NCBI GenBank assembly: GCA_903938815.1
Contig: CAJAES010000080.1
Location: 55,386-119,385 of the forward strand
Length of the DNA stretch: 64,000 nt
Direction of reading: 5' to 3'
Source of the DNA: an uncultured beta proteobacterium
Lineage (GTDB): Bacteria; Pseudomonadota; Gammaproteobacteria; Burkholderiales; Burkholderiaceae_C
Of the stretch, positions 41,189 to 51,707 are shown one piece after another; positions within the stretch are counted from its first letter, which is position 1; the number at the start of each line of letters is the position of its first letter. A program made the translations under genes and the position numbers. The notes under the pieces were generated by a model, which saw only the letters and a list, made by a program, of their open reading frames with translations, was not told the origin of the DNA and searched no databases.

Positions 41189-41761
41189 ATGACGCCACCG
41201 CCACCGACACCGCCCCCACCACCCTGGCTGCAAGCGGCGCGCGAGCAATGGAGCTGGCGGGGGCAGGCGCGGCCGCGATTCGCCGCCGAGCCCGGGCCGG
41301 GTCAGACCTCGGTCTGGGACTTCCCGCGGCCGCCGCAACTGGCCCCCGAGCCGCGCGAGGTGCGCATCGCCTGGGGCGGGGTGCCTGTGGCGTGCAGCAC
41401 GCGTGCGGTTCGCGTTCTGGAGACTGCGCATCCGCCCACCTACTACATTCCCTGGGACGACATCGCGCGCCATCTGCTCGAGCCCGCGCCCGGCAGCTCG
41501 TTCTGCGAATGGAAGGGCCCGGCCCGCTACTGGAGCCTCGTCGACGGCGGCCGCAAGCTGCGGGCGCACGCCTGGAGCTACCCGCAGCCGCTGGATGGTG
41601 CGCAGGCACTGGCCGACTGCGTGGCCTTCTATGCCCGTGACCTGAGCTGCAGCGTCGGCGGCCTGCCGGCCACGCCTCAGCCCGGCGGCTTCTACGGCGG
41701 CTGGGTCACGCCCGATCTGGCAGGGCCCTTCAAGGGCGAGACCGGCAGCGAAGGCTGGTGA
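41189..41761 (+). CDS. DUF427-domain protein
   Basis: A 190-residue protein with a Pro-rich start and a DUF427 beta-barrel (AVRVLETAHPPTYYIPWDDI, CEWKGPARYWSLVDGG, AWSYPQP). The family is widespread and its function is unknown. It follows mscS by 33 bases in the same direction and may share its transcript. Confidence 0.85.
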   Translation: MTPPPPTPPPPPWLQAAREQWSWRGQARPRFAAEPGPGQTSVWDFPRPPQLAPEPREVRIAWGGVPVACSTRAVRVLETAHPPTYYIPWDDIARHLLEPAPGSSFCEWKGPARYWSLVDGGRKLRAHAWSYPQPLDGAQALADCVAFYARDLSCSVGGLPATPQPGGFYGGWVTPDLAGPFKGETGSEGW

Positions 41762-41869
41762 GACGGGGCGCGCCCCGGCATCCGCATCGTCCGGCCACGG
41801 GCAAGCTCGCCATCGGCGTTGGACCCGCGATCTCCGGACGGCTCCGGAGGCTGGACTGCGCCGACCCGT

Positions 41870-42880
<1,011 letters not shown>

Positions 42881-42980
42881 TCAGGGGGCGCCGCCTTCGT
42901 TCATGTAGCCGATGTTGTCGATGAGCCGGCGCAGGTCGGCCGCGAGCCGGGCCACGCGGCAAGGCAGAAGCTGCGTGCGC

Positions 42981-44111
42981 CTACGGGCAGCCCGATGCCA
43001 GGCTGGTTTCGAGCGCCGCGGGCCGCTCGAAACTGGAGGCCTCCGGAAACAGCTGCTCCAGCGAATCACGCACCCGGGCCAGGCGCGGGTCGTGGGCCCG
43101 GGCGTCGTCGGTGGTGTCGTTGATGCAGAAGAAGTCGACGGAGCCGACCAGCGTGGCCAGCAGCTCGAGCTGGTAAGGGAGATCGTCGTCACCGGTCGAG
43201 ACATGCAGATGGGTGTGCGCACGGATGCGTGCCATGCCGTGCGCCAGCGCCCAGCGGATCACGAAGTCGGCGACGATGGTGGGCTTGTCCCAGGCGCGGA
43301 ACACCGTCGACCGCACACCGTCGAACATTTCGGGCGCCAGCTGCTCCAGGTGGAACAGCACCGAGCGCAGCATCGGCCGCGGCGAGTGGGCGAAGGTGCT
43401 GTGCGTGTGCTCGTAGGGCTCGACCCGGGGCGGGACGGTCAGGGCGCGGGGTGTCGCCGCAGTCCCAGTCCCAGTCCCAGTCCCAGTCGCAGTCGCAGTG
43501 GATGTCGCTGTCGCTGTAGCCGTCGATCCGGCTGCCCGCATGTGCGCCGGCGGACGGCTGAGCCACTGCTTGGACAGCCGGCTGGCGTTGTCCAGCGAAT
43601 CGGCCTCGCGGCACAGCGGCCCGTCGCTGACCTCGGGAGCGTCCGACCACGCGGCGTGGATGCCGCCTTCCCAGAACCAGTCGTCCAGGCGCACGGGTGC
43701 GCCGAAGAACACGTCGTCGTTCAGATAGAAGAAGCGCTCCGACAGGTTCGGGATGCGATGGATGTAGGACTCGATGTGGCTGGAATCGAAGGTGGGCAAC
43801 GACGCCGCCGGCATCAGGCTGCGGTGGTCGATGATCGTCAGGCGGTCCGATGGCCGCAGCCAATGAGGCGTCTGGTCGTCGGTGACGAGGTAGACATGGC
43901 CGTGCTCCGGGAAGAAGCGGTCGAGCGCGCGGAGGCTGTAACGAAGTTCGTCGTTGTCACGGAACCGGCCCTCGACGTTCCCGTGCTGGCCGATGGCTGC
44001 CCGCTCGCCGGCGCCCAGCCGATCGGCCGCCGCACGGCGCTTGCGCCGCCAGGCGGGGTCATTGCCGTCGACCCAGAGGTAGACGATGTCGATGGGGGTG
44101 TGCTCGTGCAT
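42981..44111 (-). CDS. Stealth-family sugar-phosphate transferase
   Basis: About 376 residues with Stealth conserved regions: CR1 IDIVYLWVDGNDPAWR, CR2 RFRDNDELRYSLRALDRFFPEH and VTDDQTPHWL, CR3 SVLFHLEQ and nearby, and a C-terminal CR4-like part with NDTTDDARAHD. These enzymes transfer hexose-1-phosphate to capsule or exopolysaccharide. A Thr/Ala/Gly-rich insert (TATATSTATATGTGTGTGT) is encoded by hexamers at 43460-43519. The start at 44111 (MHEHTPIDI) suits the domain; 44168 is an alternative. Confidence 0.88.
   Translation of the reverse strand: MHEHTPIDIVYLWVDGNDPAWRRKRRAAADRLGAGERAAIGQHGNVEGRFRDNDELRYSLRALDRFFPEHGHVYLVTDDQTPHWLRPSDRLTIIDHRSLMPAASLPTFDSSHIESYIHRIPNLSERFFYLNDDVFFGAPVRLDDWFWEGGIHAAWSDAPEVSDGPLCREADSLDNASRLSKQWLSRPPAHMRAAGSTATATATSTATATGTGTGTGTAATPRALTVPPRVEPYEHTHSTFAHSPRPMLRSVLFHLEQLAPEMFDGVRSTVFRAWDKPTIVADFVIRWALAHGMARIRAHTHLHVSTGDDDLPYQLELLATLVGSVDFFCINDTTDDARAHDPRLARVRDSLEQLFPEASSFERPAALETSLASGCP
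43460..43519 (+). repeat. hexanucleotide repeat inside the Stealth gene
   Basis: Four CAGTCC, two CAGTCG and diverged ATGTCG/CTGTCG units follow each other in frame. They make a flexible insert between conserved regions 2 and 3. Confidence 0.85.
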
Positions 44112-44427
44112 GCGGAAGGCGGGCCTGAAGGGCCGATGACGAAGCCACCGGGCCCGCATTGTCGGCATATTCACGTCGGCTGGCGATGCAAACCGGAATC
44201 CTTGCGTATGCTCGCCCGCTTCAGAGCCCATTGAACGCGCTTTCATCGGCATATTCCGGTGTCCCCGCGCGCATGCCCCGATGTCAGCAGTACCCACGTC
44301 ATGCGCCCTCCCCGACCGTGCGTCGGCACCCGCTCCGCGATGCGGGGACGCGATGTCCAGGTGCCTGCTGTCGTGCCTGATGCCCGGCCTGCTGTCGCCT
44401 CTGGTTGCTCCTCTGCTGTCGTCTCTG
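44112..44427. other. divergent intergenic region between the Stealth gene and the hybrid kinase
   Basis: About 316 bases. Both neighbouring genes have open frames running into it, so their true starts may lie here (44168 on the minus strand; 44281 or 44353 on the plus strand). No clear promoter, repeat or RNA structure was recognised. Confidence 0.4.
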
Positions 44428-46884
44428 ATGAAAAGCCCGGTCCGCCACCTGTTCCGCGGTCCGCTTCACCGTCTGCGCCACAGCCGCCTCCAAGCCATTG
44501 CACTCCTGCTGCTGGCGCTAGGCGCGGGCACGGCGCAGGCCTCGACCGATGCCTTTCCGCTTCGCATCGAACGGGCCGAGGTGTCGCACGACGGCGGAGC
44601 GACCTGGCTCCCCGTGGCATTGCCCGACAACTGGGCTCTTCGCAACGCGGTTCGCCAGAGCGCGGGTGCCTACCGCTTGTCGTTCGCGCTGGCCGCTGTG
44701 CCTGCAGAGCCGCTGGCGCTGGAGTTCTCGCGCCTGGGCACGCACCGGCGCGTGCTGGTCAACGATCAGCTCCTGCTGCAGCAGGGCGACGGCGCCGGCT
44801 TCTACAACCGGCGCGGCACCAGCCCCGCCCTTCTGGAGCTTCCGCCGGCCCTGCTGCGCGCCGGCGTCAACACCCTGAGGATCGACCTCAAGCACATCGG
44901 CAACGGCGGCATGCCCGTGGTGGTGCTCGGGCCGGTGGACGAGCTGCGGCTCGGGCATGCACAGGACCAGTGGCTGGACGTGGCCCTGCCGCAGGCGCTG
45001 AATCTTGCTTCGCTGGGGCTGGCGCTCTTCATGCTGACCGTGTGGCTGCGCCGCCGCACCGAAGTCGCCATGGGCTGCTTCGGCGCGCTGGCCCTGCTGG
45101 CGGCGCTGCGCAACCTGGCCTACTTCAGCACCGTGGTGGTGGGGCCGCAAGGAACGCTGGACTGGTTCTTCTATTCGTCGCAGGTCTTCACGGCCGTGCT
45201 GCTGGGGCTCTTCGTGCAGGCCATGGCGGGCACCTGGCGCGCCTACACGAGGCTGCTGTGGGTGCTGGCGGCCTGCCTGCCGCTGATCGCTGCGGTGGCC
45301 GCCTGGCAGGATTACGCGAGCGGCTCAGGTGCGGCGGGTGCCGCCGGTCTGGACAGCGGCACGTGGCGGATGGCGATGTTGCGCAAATGGTCGTATCCCG
45401 TTCTGATGCTGGCCGTCCTGCCGGCGCTGGCACGCATGTTCCGCGTGGTCCGCGGGCAACCCCCGGGGAGCCTCGCCGCCCTGGCCATCGGCGTGCTGGC
45501 CCTGGTGCTGGCGGGCGTGCACGACTACGGCGTGCAACTCGGCCTGGTCGATGTCAACGGCCGCTATCTGCTGCCTTATGTCTTTCCGCTGGCGCTGGGC
45601 GCGATGTCGGTGCACCTGATCGGCCGCATGGTGAAGGCCACCGGCGCGGCGGAATCGCTGGCGGCGCGACTGGACGAGCGGGTGGCCCTGCGCACGCGTG
45701 AACTGGCGGCCGCCAATGCCGCGAAGGCGCGCTTCCTCGGCGCCGCGAGCCACGACCTGCGCCAACCGGTGCTGACCATCGGCCTGCTGGTGAGCCTGCT
45801 GCGCGACCAGGTGGCGGGCTCACCGCCTGCAGCCGCCCTGGTGGACAAGCTGCGCGCCGCCGCCGCCGCGCTCGAGTCCCTGCTGCACGGCCTGATGGAC
45901 CTGTCCCGGCTGGACACCCTGCAGGGGCAGCCGCGGCTGCAGTCGGTGGCGCTGCAGGATGTGTTCAAGGACATCGGGGACCAGGAACAGGCCAGCGCCG
46001 AGGAACGCGGCCTGACCCTGCGTTTCCACCCCACGACGCAACGGGTCGACACCGACCCGGTTCTGCTGGGGCAGATCCTGCGCAACCTGGTGGGCAACGC
46101 CTTGCGGTACACGGAGCGGGGCGGCGTTCTCGTCGGCGCGCGGCCCGCCGGCCCGGGGCTGCTGCGGCTGCAGGTGTGGGACACCGGTGTCGGCATCGAG
46201 CCGGCGCAGCAGCAGCGCGTCTTCGAGGAATTCGTGCAGCTGCACAACCCTGGCCGAAACCGCCGCCAGGGCCAGGGCCTGGGCCTGGCCATCGTGCGGC
46301 GCTGCGCGCAGGCTCTGGGCACGACCGTCACGCTGCGCTCGGTGCCGGGCCGCGGCTCGTGCTTCGGCGTGGTGCTGCCGGTGGCCGGCGAACCCGGCGC
46401 AGTGCAGGATCACCCGGCGGCCGGCACGACGGGCTCGCTGACGGGCCTTCGCGTATGGCTGGTCGAGGACGACGAAGAGCTGTGCGACGCCCTGGCGCTG
46501 CGGCTCGGGGCCTGGGGCGCGGAGGTCGAGGCCATGGGCTCGGTCGCCGAAGCAAACCGGCGTCTGGCCCTGCTGGGCCAGCAGGCCGGAAACGGCGCCC
46601 AGGCGCCTCAGGTGCTGGTGTCGGATCAGCGCCTGGGAGACGGCCTGGGCACCGAGGTCATCGAGCGCGCCCGGGCACGGCTGGGTGCCAGCCTTCCGTG
46701 CCTGTTGATGTCGGGCGACAACGATGCGCTCGCCAGCACCCCCGTGGCTGCGGCCGGTGTCACGGTGCTGATCAAGCCCTTCGGCATGGACGTGTTCCGC
46801 CAGGCCATCGGCGCTGCGCTGCGATCGCCGGATCGCCGGTCAGACTCAGGGGCAGCCGGACCGAACCCGGCTGAATCGAGCTGA
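44428..46884 (+). CDS. hybrid sensor histidine kinase with 7TMR-DISM-like input and receiver
   Basis: About 818 residues. A signal helix precedes a periplasmic jelly-roll sensor (about 30-170), seven membrane helices (about 190-400), a HisKA domain with FLGAASHDLRQP, and an HATPase domain (NLVGNALRYTERGG, DTGVGI, GQGLGLAIVRR). The C-terminal receiver has phospho-Asp in VSDQRLGDG and Lys in LIKPFG. Such kinases sense an external ligand. It is convergent with a LuxR-type regulator 28 bases away, a likely partner. The start is uncertain: Met at 44428 leads straight into the signal helix, and 44281 is also in frame. Confidence 0.9.
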   Translation: MKSPVRHLFRGPLHRLRHSRLQAIALLLLALGAGTAQASTDAFPLRIERAEVSHDGGATWLPVALPDNWALRNAVRQSAGAYRLSFALAAVPAEPLALEFSRLGTHRRVLVNDQLLLQQGDGAGFYNRRGTSPALLELPPALLRAGVNTLRIDLKHIGNGGMPVVVLGPVDELRLGHAQDQWLDVALPQALNLASLGLALFMLTVWLRRRTEVAMGCFGALALLAALRNLAYFSTVVVGPQGTLDWFFYSSQVFTAVLLGLFVQAMAGTWRAYTRLLWVLAACLPLIAAVAAWQDYASGSGAAGAAGLDSGTWRMAMLRKWSYPVLMLAVLPALARMFRVVRGQPPGSLAALAIGVLALVLAGVHDYGVQLGLVDVNGRYLLPYVFPLALGAMSVHLIGRMVKATGAAESLAARLDERVALRTRELAAANAAKARFLGAASHDLRQPVLTIGLLVSLLRDQVAGSPPAAALVDKLRAAAAALESLLHGLMDLSRLDTLQGQPRLQSVALQDVFKDIGDQEQASAEERGLTLRFHPTTQRVDTDPVLLGQILRNLVGNALRYTERGGVLVGARPAGPGLLRLQVWDTGVGIEPAQQQRVFEEFVQLHNPGRNRRQGQGLGLAIVRRCAQALGTTVTLRSVPGRGSCFGVVLPVAGEPGAVQDHPAAGTTGSLTGLRVWLVEDDEELCDALALRLGAWGAEVEAMGSVAEANRRLALLGQQAGNGAQAPQVLVSDQRLGDGLGTEVIERARARLGASLPCLLMSGDNDALASTPVAAAGVTVLIKPFGMDVFRQAIGAALRSPDRRSDSGAAGPNPAESS

Positions 46885-46912
46885 ACGGGATTGACACCGG
46901 GCCGACCGAAGT

Positions 46913-47593
46913 TCATCCCCCAAGGCTCGCCTGCGGCGGAAGCCGCAGGCCCAGGCGCGCGGCGAGCACCACCACCTGAGATCGGGAGCCTGCGCCCGTG
47001 CGCGCGAAGATGGCCCCCACATGGGTCTTGACGGTCGCTTCGCTGATGTTCAGGGCGCGCGCGATCACCTTGTTCGACGCCCCCTCCACCAGCAGGCGCA
47101 GGACATCCACCTGCCGGGCGGACAAGCCGAGCCCCGGCAACGCGGCCTCGGGCACCGGCGCATGACCGGAGTGGCCGAACTGGCCGGGGGCATGAGCGCC
47201 AGTCATCACCGCGGGCGGCAGGAACACCCCGCCCTGCATCACCAGCGTCAGCGCGGCGAGCATCGCCTCGGCCGTGAGCGTCTTGGGCAGGAAACCCGCA
47301 GCCCCGGCCTCCAGCGCCGCGTTGACGGTGGCGGCCGTACCGTCCGCCGACATCACCACGATGCGGGCGTCGGTCAGGCGCCTCAGGCCGGGCAGCGCTT
47401 CCATGCCGCTGCCGTCGGGCAGGCCGAGGTCGAGCAGCACCAAGTCGGTGTCACGGTGGTGGGAGAGCGTCTGCCGCGCAGCCTGCAGGGTGTCGGCCTG
47501 CAACACCACGGCTGCGGGGAATTCGCGCGCCATCACCATTGCCAGCGCGTCGCGCAGGAAGGCGTGATCGTCGACCAGCAGCACCTTGTTCAT
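46913..47593 (-). CDS. NarL/LuxR-type response regulator
   Basis: A 226-residue regulator. The receiver (1-120) has acidic DD at 8-9, phospho-Asp in LVLLDLGLPDGSG and Lys in GFLPKT. A GerE-type helix-turn-helix (about 155-215) has LSARQVDVLRLLVEGASNKVIARALNISEATVKTHV. It probably receives phosphate from the neighbouring hybrid kinase and acts on DNA. The region upstream (47594-47836) holds no recognisable gene. Confidence 0.92.
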   Translation of the reverse strand: MNKVLLVDDHAFLRDALAMVMAREFPAAVVLQADTLQAARQTLSHHRDTDLVLLDLGLPDGSGMEALPGLRRLTDARIVVMSADGTAATVNAALEAGAAGFLPKTLTAEAMLAALTLVMQGGVFLPPAVMTGAHAPGQFGHSGHAPVPEAALPGLGLSARQVDVLRLLVEGASNKVIARALNISEATVKTHVGAIFARTGAGSRSQVVVLAARLGLRLPPQASLGG

Positions 47594-47836
47594 CGAGGAA
47601 ACCCTGCACGTTGAAGCGGCGTCCGGGCGGCGCCATGGGCGGACTCTAGAGGAATGCAGGCCGGCGCGGTCCGGACGCCTGCTGCAGGCTGCAGCGCATG
47701 GCGCCGAGAGAGCGCTGCTGCACAGACGTGCCTGCGCGCGCCCTGCACGCTAGGCAGGCGGGGCACGCCGCACATCGCGAGACGCCCACCCCGCCCGGGC
47801 GATCCACCACGACACCCCTTTTCCGGAGAACACAAC

Positions 47837-48235
47837 TTGGTCAAGCAAATGAAAGACCTGCCGCCCGAACCGCTGAACCCACCGGAGCAACCCGCGCGCA
47901 CGCTGGCCCAGGAACAGCTGGACTTCACGGCCGAGGGTTCCCCACCCCCTGGCCAGGTGGCCGGCACGGGCGCAACCGGTGCGACCGGTGCGACCGGCGC
48001 AACGGCAGCAACGGCAGCAACGGCAGCAACGGCAGCAACGGCAGCAAAGGGCGCAAAGGGCACGAATGGTGCAAAGGGCGCAAATGGCGCAATGGGCGCC
48101 ATTGAACCGAAGGCCCAGGATGCTCCCGATCATCCCAAGAGCGCTGCCGCAGGCCGGCGCCAGCCGCCGGCCCCCGCCGGCCCGGCCCGCCGCGCCAGCA
48201 AGCGAAACCCGGCGGCCTGGGGCGGAAACCGCTGA
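47837..48235 (+). CDS. small Gly-Ala-Thr repeat protein (collagen-like stretch)
   Basis: About 132 residues. The N-terminus MKDLPPEPLNPPEQPARTLAQ precedes a stretch of GAT/AAT triplets (47969-48060) and GAK/GAN triplets (to 48100), made by a 9-bp DNA repeat, and a basic tail KRNPAAWGGNR. GGAG lies eight bases before TTG 47837, while ATG 47849 is further away. Similar ends with FTAEGSPPPG occur in small Burkholderiales proteins by my recollection. The function is unknown. It lies just before the YihY gene. Confidence 0.55.
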   Translation: MVKQMKDLPPEPLNPPEQPARTLAQEQLDFTAEGSPPPGQVAGTGATGATGATGATAATAATAATAATAAKGAKGTNGAKGANGAMGAIEPKAQDAPDHPKSAAAGRRQPPAPAGPARRASKRNPAAWGGNR

Positions 48236-48244
48236 CCCGCCGCC

Positions 48245-49132
48245 ATGGCTGCGGGCCTGCGGACGATCTGGACACCCTGGCGCCTGCTGAAGCGGGTCTC
48301 GCAGGCCTGGCTGGACGACCACGTGCCGAGCATGGGGGCGGCTCTCGCGTACTACACCGTGTTCTCGATGGCGCCCCTGCTGCTGATCGTCGTGGCGGTG
48401 GCCGGCCTCGTGTTCGGCCAGGAGGCCGCGCGCGGCGAGATCGCCGTCCAGCTGCGCAGCCTGATGGGCGCGAAAGGCGCCATGGCCGTGCAGGAATTGC
48501 TGACCAGCCTGGACCGGCCCGCCGAAGGCTCGGCCGTCACACTGGCGGGGATCCTGCTGCTGTTCGTCGGCGCCACATCGGTGTTCGGCGAACTGCAGGA
48601 TTCTCTGGACCGCATCTGGCGGGTTCCCTCGCGCGCGGGCTCGCACGGCTGGATCGCGCTGGTGCGGGCGCGCGTGCTGTCGTTCGGAATGATCCTCGCC
48701 ATCGGCTTCCTGCTGATGGTGTCACTGGTCGTGAGCGCGTCTCTCGCAGCGATCGGTTCCCGGCTGAGCCCGGCGTTCGGCGACTGGATCGGGCTGGCGG
48801 CCATCAGCAATGCCGTGGGCAGCTTCCTGCTGGTGGCCACGATGTTCGCGCTGATCTACAAGGTGATGCCGCGCGCCCGCGTGGACTGGCAGGACGTCTG
48901 GATAGGCGCCCTGTTCACTGCCGTGCTGTTCACGGCCGGAAAGTCGCTGATCGGGCTGTACATCGGCACCAGCGCCGTGGCTTCGGCCTTCGGTGCGGCC
49001 GGCTCGCTGGTGGTAGTGCTGGTCTGGGTGTACTACTCAGCCCAGATCTTTCTCTTCGGGGCCGAGTTCACCTGGGTGTACGCCAACGCCTTCGGATCGC
49101 GCCGGATGAAGAGCGCGCCGACCGATCAGTGA
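48245..49132 (+). CDS. YihY/BrkB-family inner-membrane protein
   Basis: A 295-residue protein with six helices and the family signature GAALAYYTVFSMAPLLLIVVAVAG near the N-terminus. WVYYSAQIFLFGAEFTWVYA is the usual C-terminal segment. The family includes the BrkB virulence factor and was once wrongly called RNase BN. Its role is unsettled. The start ATG 48245 follows the repeat-protein gene by 9 bases. Confidence 0.92.
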   Translation: MAAGLRTIWTPWRLLKRVSQAWLDDHVPSMGAALAYYTVFSMAPLLLIVVAVAGLVFGQEAARGEIAVQLRSLMGAKGAMAVQELLTSLDRPAEGSAVTLAGILLLFVGATSVFGELQDSLDRIWRVPSRAGSHGWIALVRARVLSFGMILAIGFLLMVSLVVSASLAAIGSRLSPAFGDWIGLAAISNAVGSFLLVATMFALIYKVMPRARVDWQDVWIGALFTAVLFTAGKSLIGLYIGTSAVASAFGAAGSLVVVLVWVYYSAQIFLFGAEFTWVYANAFGSRRMKSAPTDQ

Positions 49133-49206
49133 TCGGGAACGGCAGGCGTGGCGATCGAGGTAGGCCCTGCAGGCGCGGCAATCCCGCCAGTCGCCACAAT
49201 GCGCGG

Positions 49207-50079
49207 GTGTCTCAGATGCCACCGCCACCCGCCCACACGGTCTTCGCCGCCGATCGCTTCTCGGTGCCGGCGCCCTTTCGCTCGTTCGCGGTCCGCAGCG
49301 AGGAGCCGCGTCACGCCTGGCAGGCACGCGCGCCGTACGGCAGCGTGCATGTGGTGCGCACGCGCTTTCTCGACCCGGGCGCGCTGGCCAGCCTGGCGGC
49401 CGACGGCTTGTCGCGCGTGGACATCGCCGCCTTCGCCGACATCGACTACGCCAACACGTCGCTGGACGCACTGGCCGCGCTGGCACCCGGCGTGGCCGAT
49501 CTGGCCGGCGGCATCGTCCGCGCCCTGCAAGCCACCGGTGTGCTGGGCGAAGCGCCCGAGGCCTACCGACTCAGCCTGGAGACCCGGGTCGACTACCTCG
49601 CGTCGTGGGGCGCCGGATTCCACAACGACGTCAGCCGCCATTGGTCGGGCTGCCTGTTCTGGCTCCTGGCGCTGGATGCGGGCGACGTGGAATTCGTGAT
49701 GCCGCACGCAGGCGTGCGCCTGCCGCTGGCACCCGGGGACCTGATCGTCTTCGACCAGACCATGGCGCACGGCCTGTGCCGGCCCGGCGACCGCGGGCAC
49801 GCCCTGGCCGCGTCCTTCGAGACCGGCCGCACCTGCCGCCAGATCTTCCTGACCGGCGAACTGCCGATCCCTGACGCGCAGTGGGCCGCGCTGGGCGCGC
49901 CCTGGCTGCCGGTCGAGGAGCACGACACGCGTGGCGCGCTCGACCTGATGGTGGCGGAGTTCGACGAGACGAGCGGCGCCGTCAAGGCACTGCGGGGAAT
50001 GCGCGACTGCATGAAGCGCAGCACCTGCCATGTCGATGAATCCGACCGACTCGACCCGGCGGAAGCTGCAGCAGCCTGA
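49207..50079 (+). CDS. putative 2-oxoglutarate/Fe(II) oxygenase-fold protein
   Basis: About 290 residues, not clearly recognised. WGAGFHNDVSRHWSGCLFWLL has a His-x-Asp pair, and DLIVFDQTMAHGLC provides a distal His followed by an Arg. This is the order and spacing expected of a double-stranded beta-helix Fe(II) oxygenase. The N-terminal third is helical. Start GTG 49207 or ATG 49216. It is convergent with the hybrid kinase that follows. Confidence 0.5.
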   Translation: MSQMPPPPAHTVFAADRFSVPAPFRSFAVRSEEPRHAWQARAPYGSVHVVRTRFLDPGALASLAADGLSRVDIAAFADIDYANTSLDALAALAPGVADLAGGIVRALQATGVLGEAPEAYRLSLETRVDYLASWGAGFHNDVSRHWSGCLFWLLALDAGDVEFVMPHAGVRLPLAPGDLIVFDQTMAHGLCRPGDRGHALAASFETGRTCRQIFLTGELPIPDAQWAALGAPWLPVEEHDTRGALDLMVAEFDETSGAVKALRGMRDCMKRSTCHVDESDRLDPAEAAAA

Positions 50080-50083
50080 GTGA

Positions 50084-51676
50084 TCAGCCCGCCATGCGGA
50101 GCGCGGCGTCGACCGCGCGGCAGAGATCCTCGCGCAGGTCCTCCTTGTTGACCAGGAGCTTCACGCCCCGCTCGGCGGCCTGCGACCGCAGGCCATCGTC
50201 GATGTAGCCCGAGGTCAGCACGACCGGCACATCGGGCGCGAACTCCTTCAGCGCCCGGATGACCTCCAGCCCGCTGCGACCGGGCATGTTGAAGTCGGTG
50301 ACGAAGACGTCGAAGTCGTGGTCGGGGTCGCGCAGCGCGGCAAGCGCCAGCCCGGAGTCGACGAAAGTCGTCGCGCGAAAGCCGTCGCGCCGCAACAGCT
50401 GGCCCGCGAGCGGCGCCATCACCTCGTCGTCGTCCAGGTAGAGGACATGGCGGTCCCCGCGCCCGGGCGCGGGCGCGTTCGCCGCCTCGGCAACGGCAGC
50501 CTCCGCCTTGCCATGCGCGGCCAGCAGGTGCACGTGCACGGTCGTGCCGCGGCCGGGCGCGCTGTCGATCGACACCGTGCCGCCATGCGCCTGCACGATG
50601 CCATGCACCACCGACAGGCCGAGCCCGTTGCCCACGTCGACCGGCTTGGTCGTGAAGAAGGGCTCGAAGACCCGCCGCTGCGTCTGGGCGTCCATGCCAC
50701 TGCCGTTGTCGGCCACCCAGAGGTGCGCATCGCCGTCGGGCAGCGTTTCGACACCGACCGTGATCTCGCCGCGGCCATCGTGCAGCGCCTGCCAGGCGTT
50801 CGTGCAGAGGTTCATCAGCACCTGATGGATCTGGGACGAGTTCACGCACGCCCAGACCGTGCCACCATCGAGGCGTGTCTGCAGCACGACGCCGGGCGGC
50901 AGCGTCGGCCGCAGCAGCGACACCGTCTCCTCGACGAGCGGCTGCAGGGGCTCGGGCCGCATTTCTCCGGGCTCGTTGCGGCTGAAGGCCAGGATCTGCC
51001 GGACCAGCGAGCGGCCCCGCAGGCTGGCCCGCTCGACCTGCGCCAGCGGCGGCAGGGCCGGGTGGCCGGCAGGCAGGCTGTCCAGGACAAGAGCCAGGTT
51101 GCCGCGGATCGCGCCGAGGATGTTGTTGAAGTCGTGCGCGATGCCACCCGCCAGCGTGCCGATGGCGTGCAGCCGCTGCGCGTCGCGCAGGCGCAGTTCC
51201 ACCGCCTCGCGCAGCGCCTCGGCACGCCGTTGTTCCGTCGTGTCGGTGGCCTGCACGATGAACCCTTCCGGCACGCCGTTCTCGTCGCGCACCGCGTGCA
51301 CGGCGGCCTCGGCCCAGCGGGGCTCACCGGCGGGCGAGGTGAAGTGATCGTGGTAGACGCAGGGTGAGTCGGACTGCGCTGCCGCCTGCAGCCGCAGCGG
51401 CCATGCGGCGACGATCTCCGGCTGGCCGTCCCACCACGCCGTCTCCCAGAACAGCCGCCCGACGACCTCCTCGCGCGGCAGCCGGGCCCCGGGCGCGAAC
51501 TGCTCGTTGAAGTCGATCACGTGGCCGGCGCGCGAGAGCACCGCCATGAACTGGAACTGGTGACCGAATGCGCTGCGAAACAGCCGCTGCATGCGCTGCA
51601 GCTCGGCACGTGTCGCGGCCAGTTCCCCGGCCAGCTCAGGCTGGCCGGGCCGCGTCGGAGGATGACGGGCAGTCAC
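50084..51676 (-). CDS. PAS-containing hybrid histidine kinase with receiver
   Basis: A 530-residue cytosolic protein: a coiled N-terminus, a PAS domain (about 30-150, ending FIVQATDTTEQRRAEA), HisKA with GGIAHDFNNILGAI, HATPase (NLCTNAWQALHDG, DNGSGM, GNGLGLSVVHG), and a receiver with phospho-Asp in VFVTDFNMPGRSGLE. At the end of the receiver the usual Lys-Pro is LLVNKEDL. The lysine is kept one place along, but the proline is lost. The partner is unknown; an AraC regulator lies next. Confidence 0.9.
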   Translation of the reverse strand: MTARHPPTRPGQPELAGELAATRAELQRMQRLFRSAFGHQFQFMAVLSRAGHVIDFNEQFAPGARLPREEVVGRLFWETAWWDGQPEIVAAWPLRLQAAAQSDSPCVYHDHFTSPAGEPRWAEAAVHAVRDENGVPEGFIVQATDTTEQRRAEALREAVELRLRDAQRLHAIGTLAGGIAHDFNNILGAIRGNLALVLDSLPAGHPALPPLAQVERASLRGRSLVRQILAFSRNEPGEMRPEPLQPLVEETVSLLRPTLPPGVVLQTRLDGGTVWACVNSSQIHQVLMNLCTNAWQALHDGRGEITVGVETLPDGDAHLWVADNGSGMDAQTQRRVFEPFFTTKPVDVGNGLGLSVVHGIVQAHGGTVSIDSAPGRGTTVHVHLLAAHGKAEAAVAEAANAPAPGRGDRHVLYLDDDEVMAPLAGQLLRRDGFRATTFVDSGLALAALRDPDHDFDVFVTDFNMPGRSGLEVIRALKEFAPDVPVVLTSGYIDDGLRSQAAERGVKLLVNKEDLREDLCRAVDAALRMAG

Positions 51677-51707
51677 GCCGCATCATCATCACCAACGCCA
51701 GGGCGGG

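Noticed and set aside
42881..42980. Minus-strand peptide VARLAADLRRLIDNIGYMNEG just after the Stealth stop
   Set aside because: It reads like real protein, but there is no start codon or ribosome site for it between the two genes. It may be a leftover end of a lost gene, and I could not assign it.
47969..48110. Repeat array as a CRISPR
   Set aside because: The units are 9 bp without spacers and form a simple in-frame tandem repeat.
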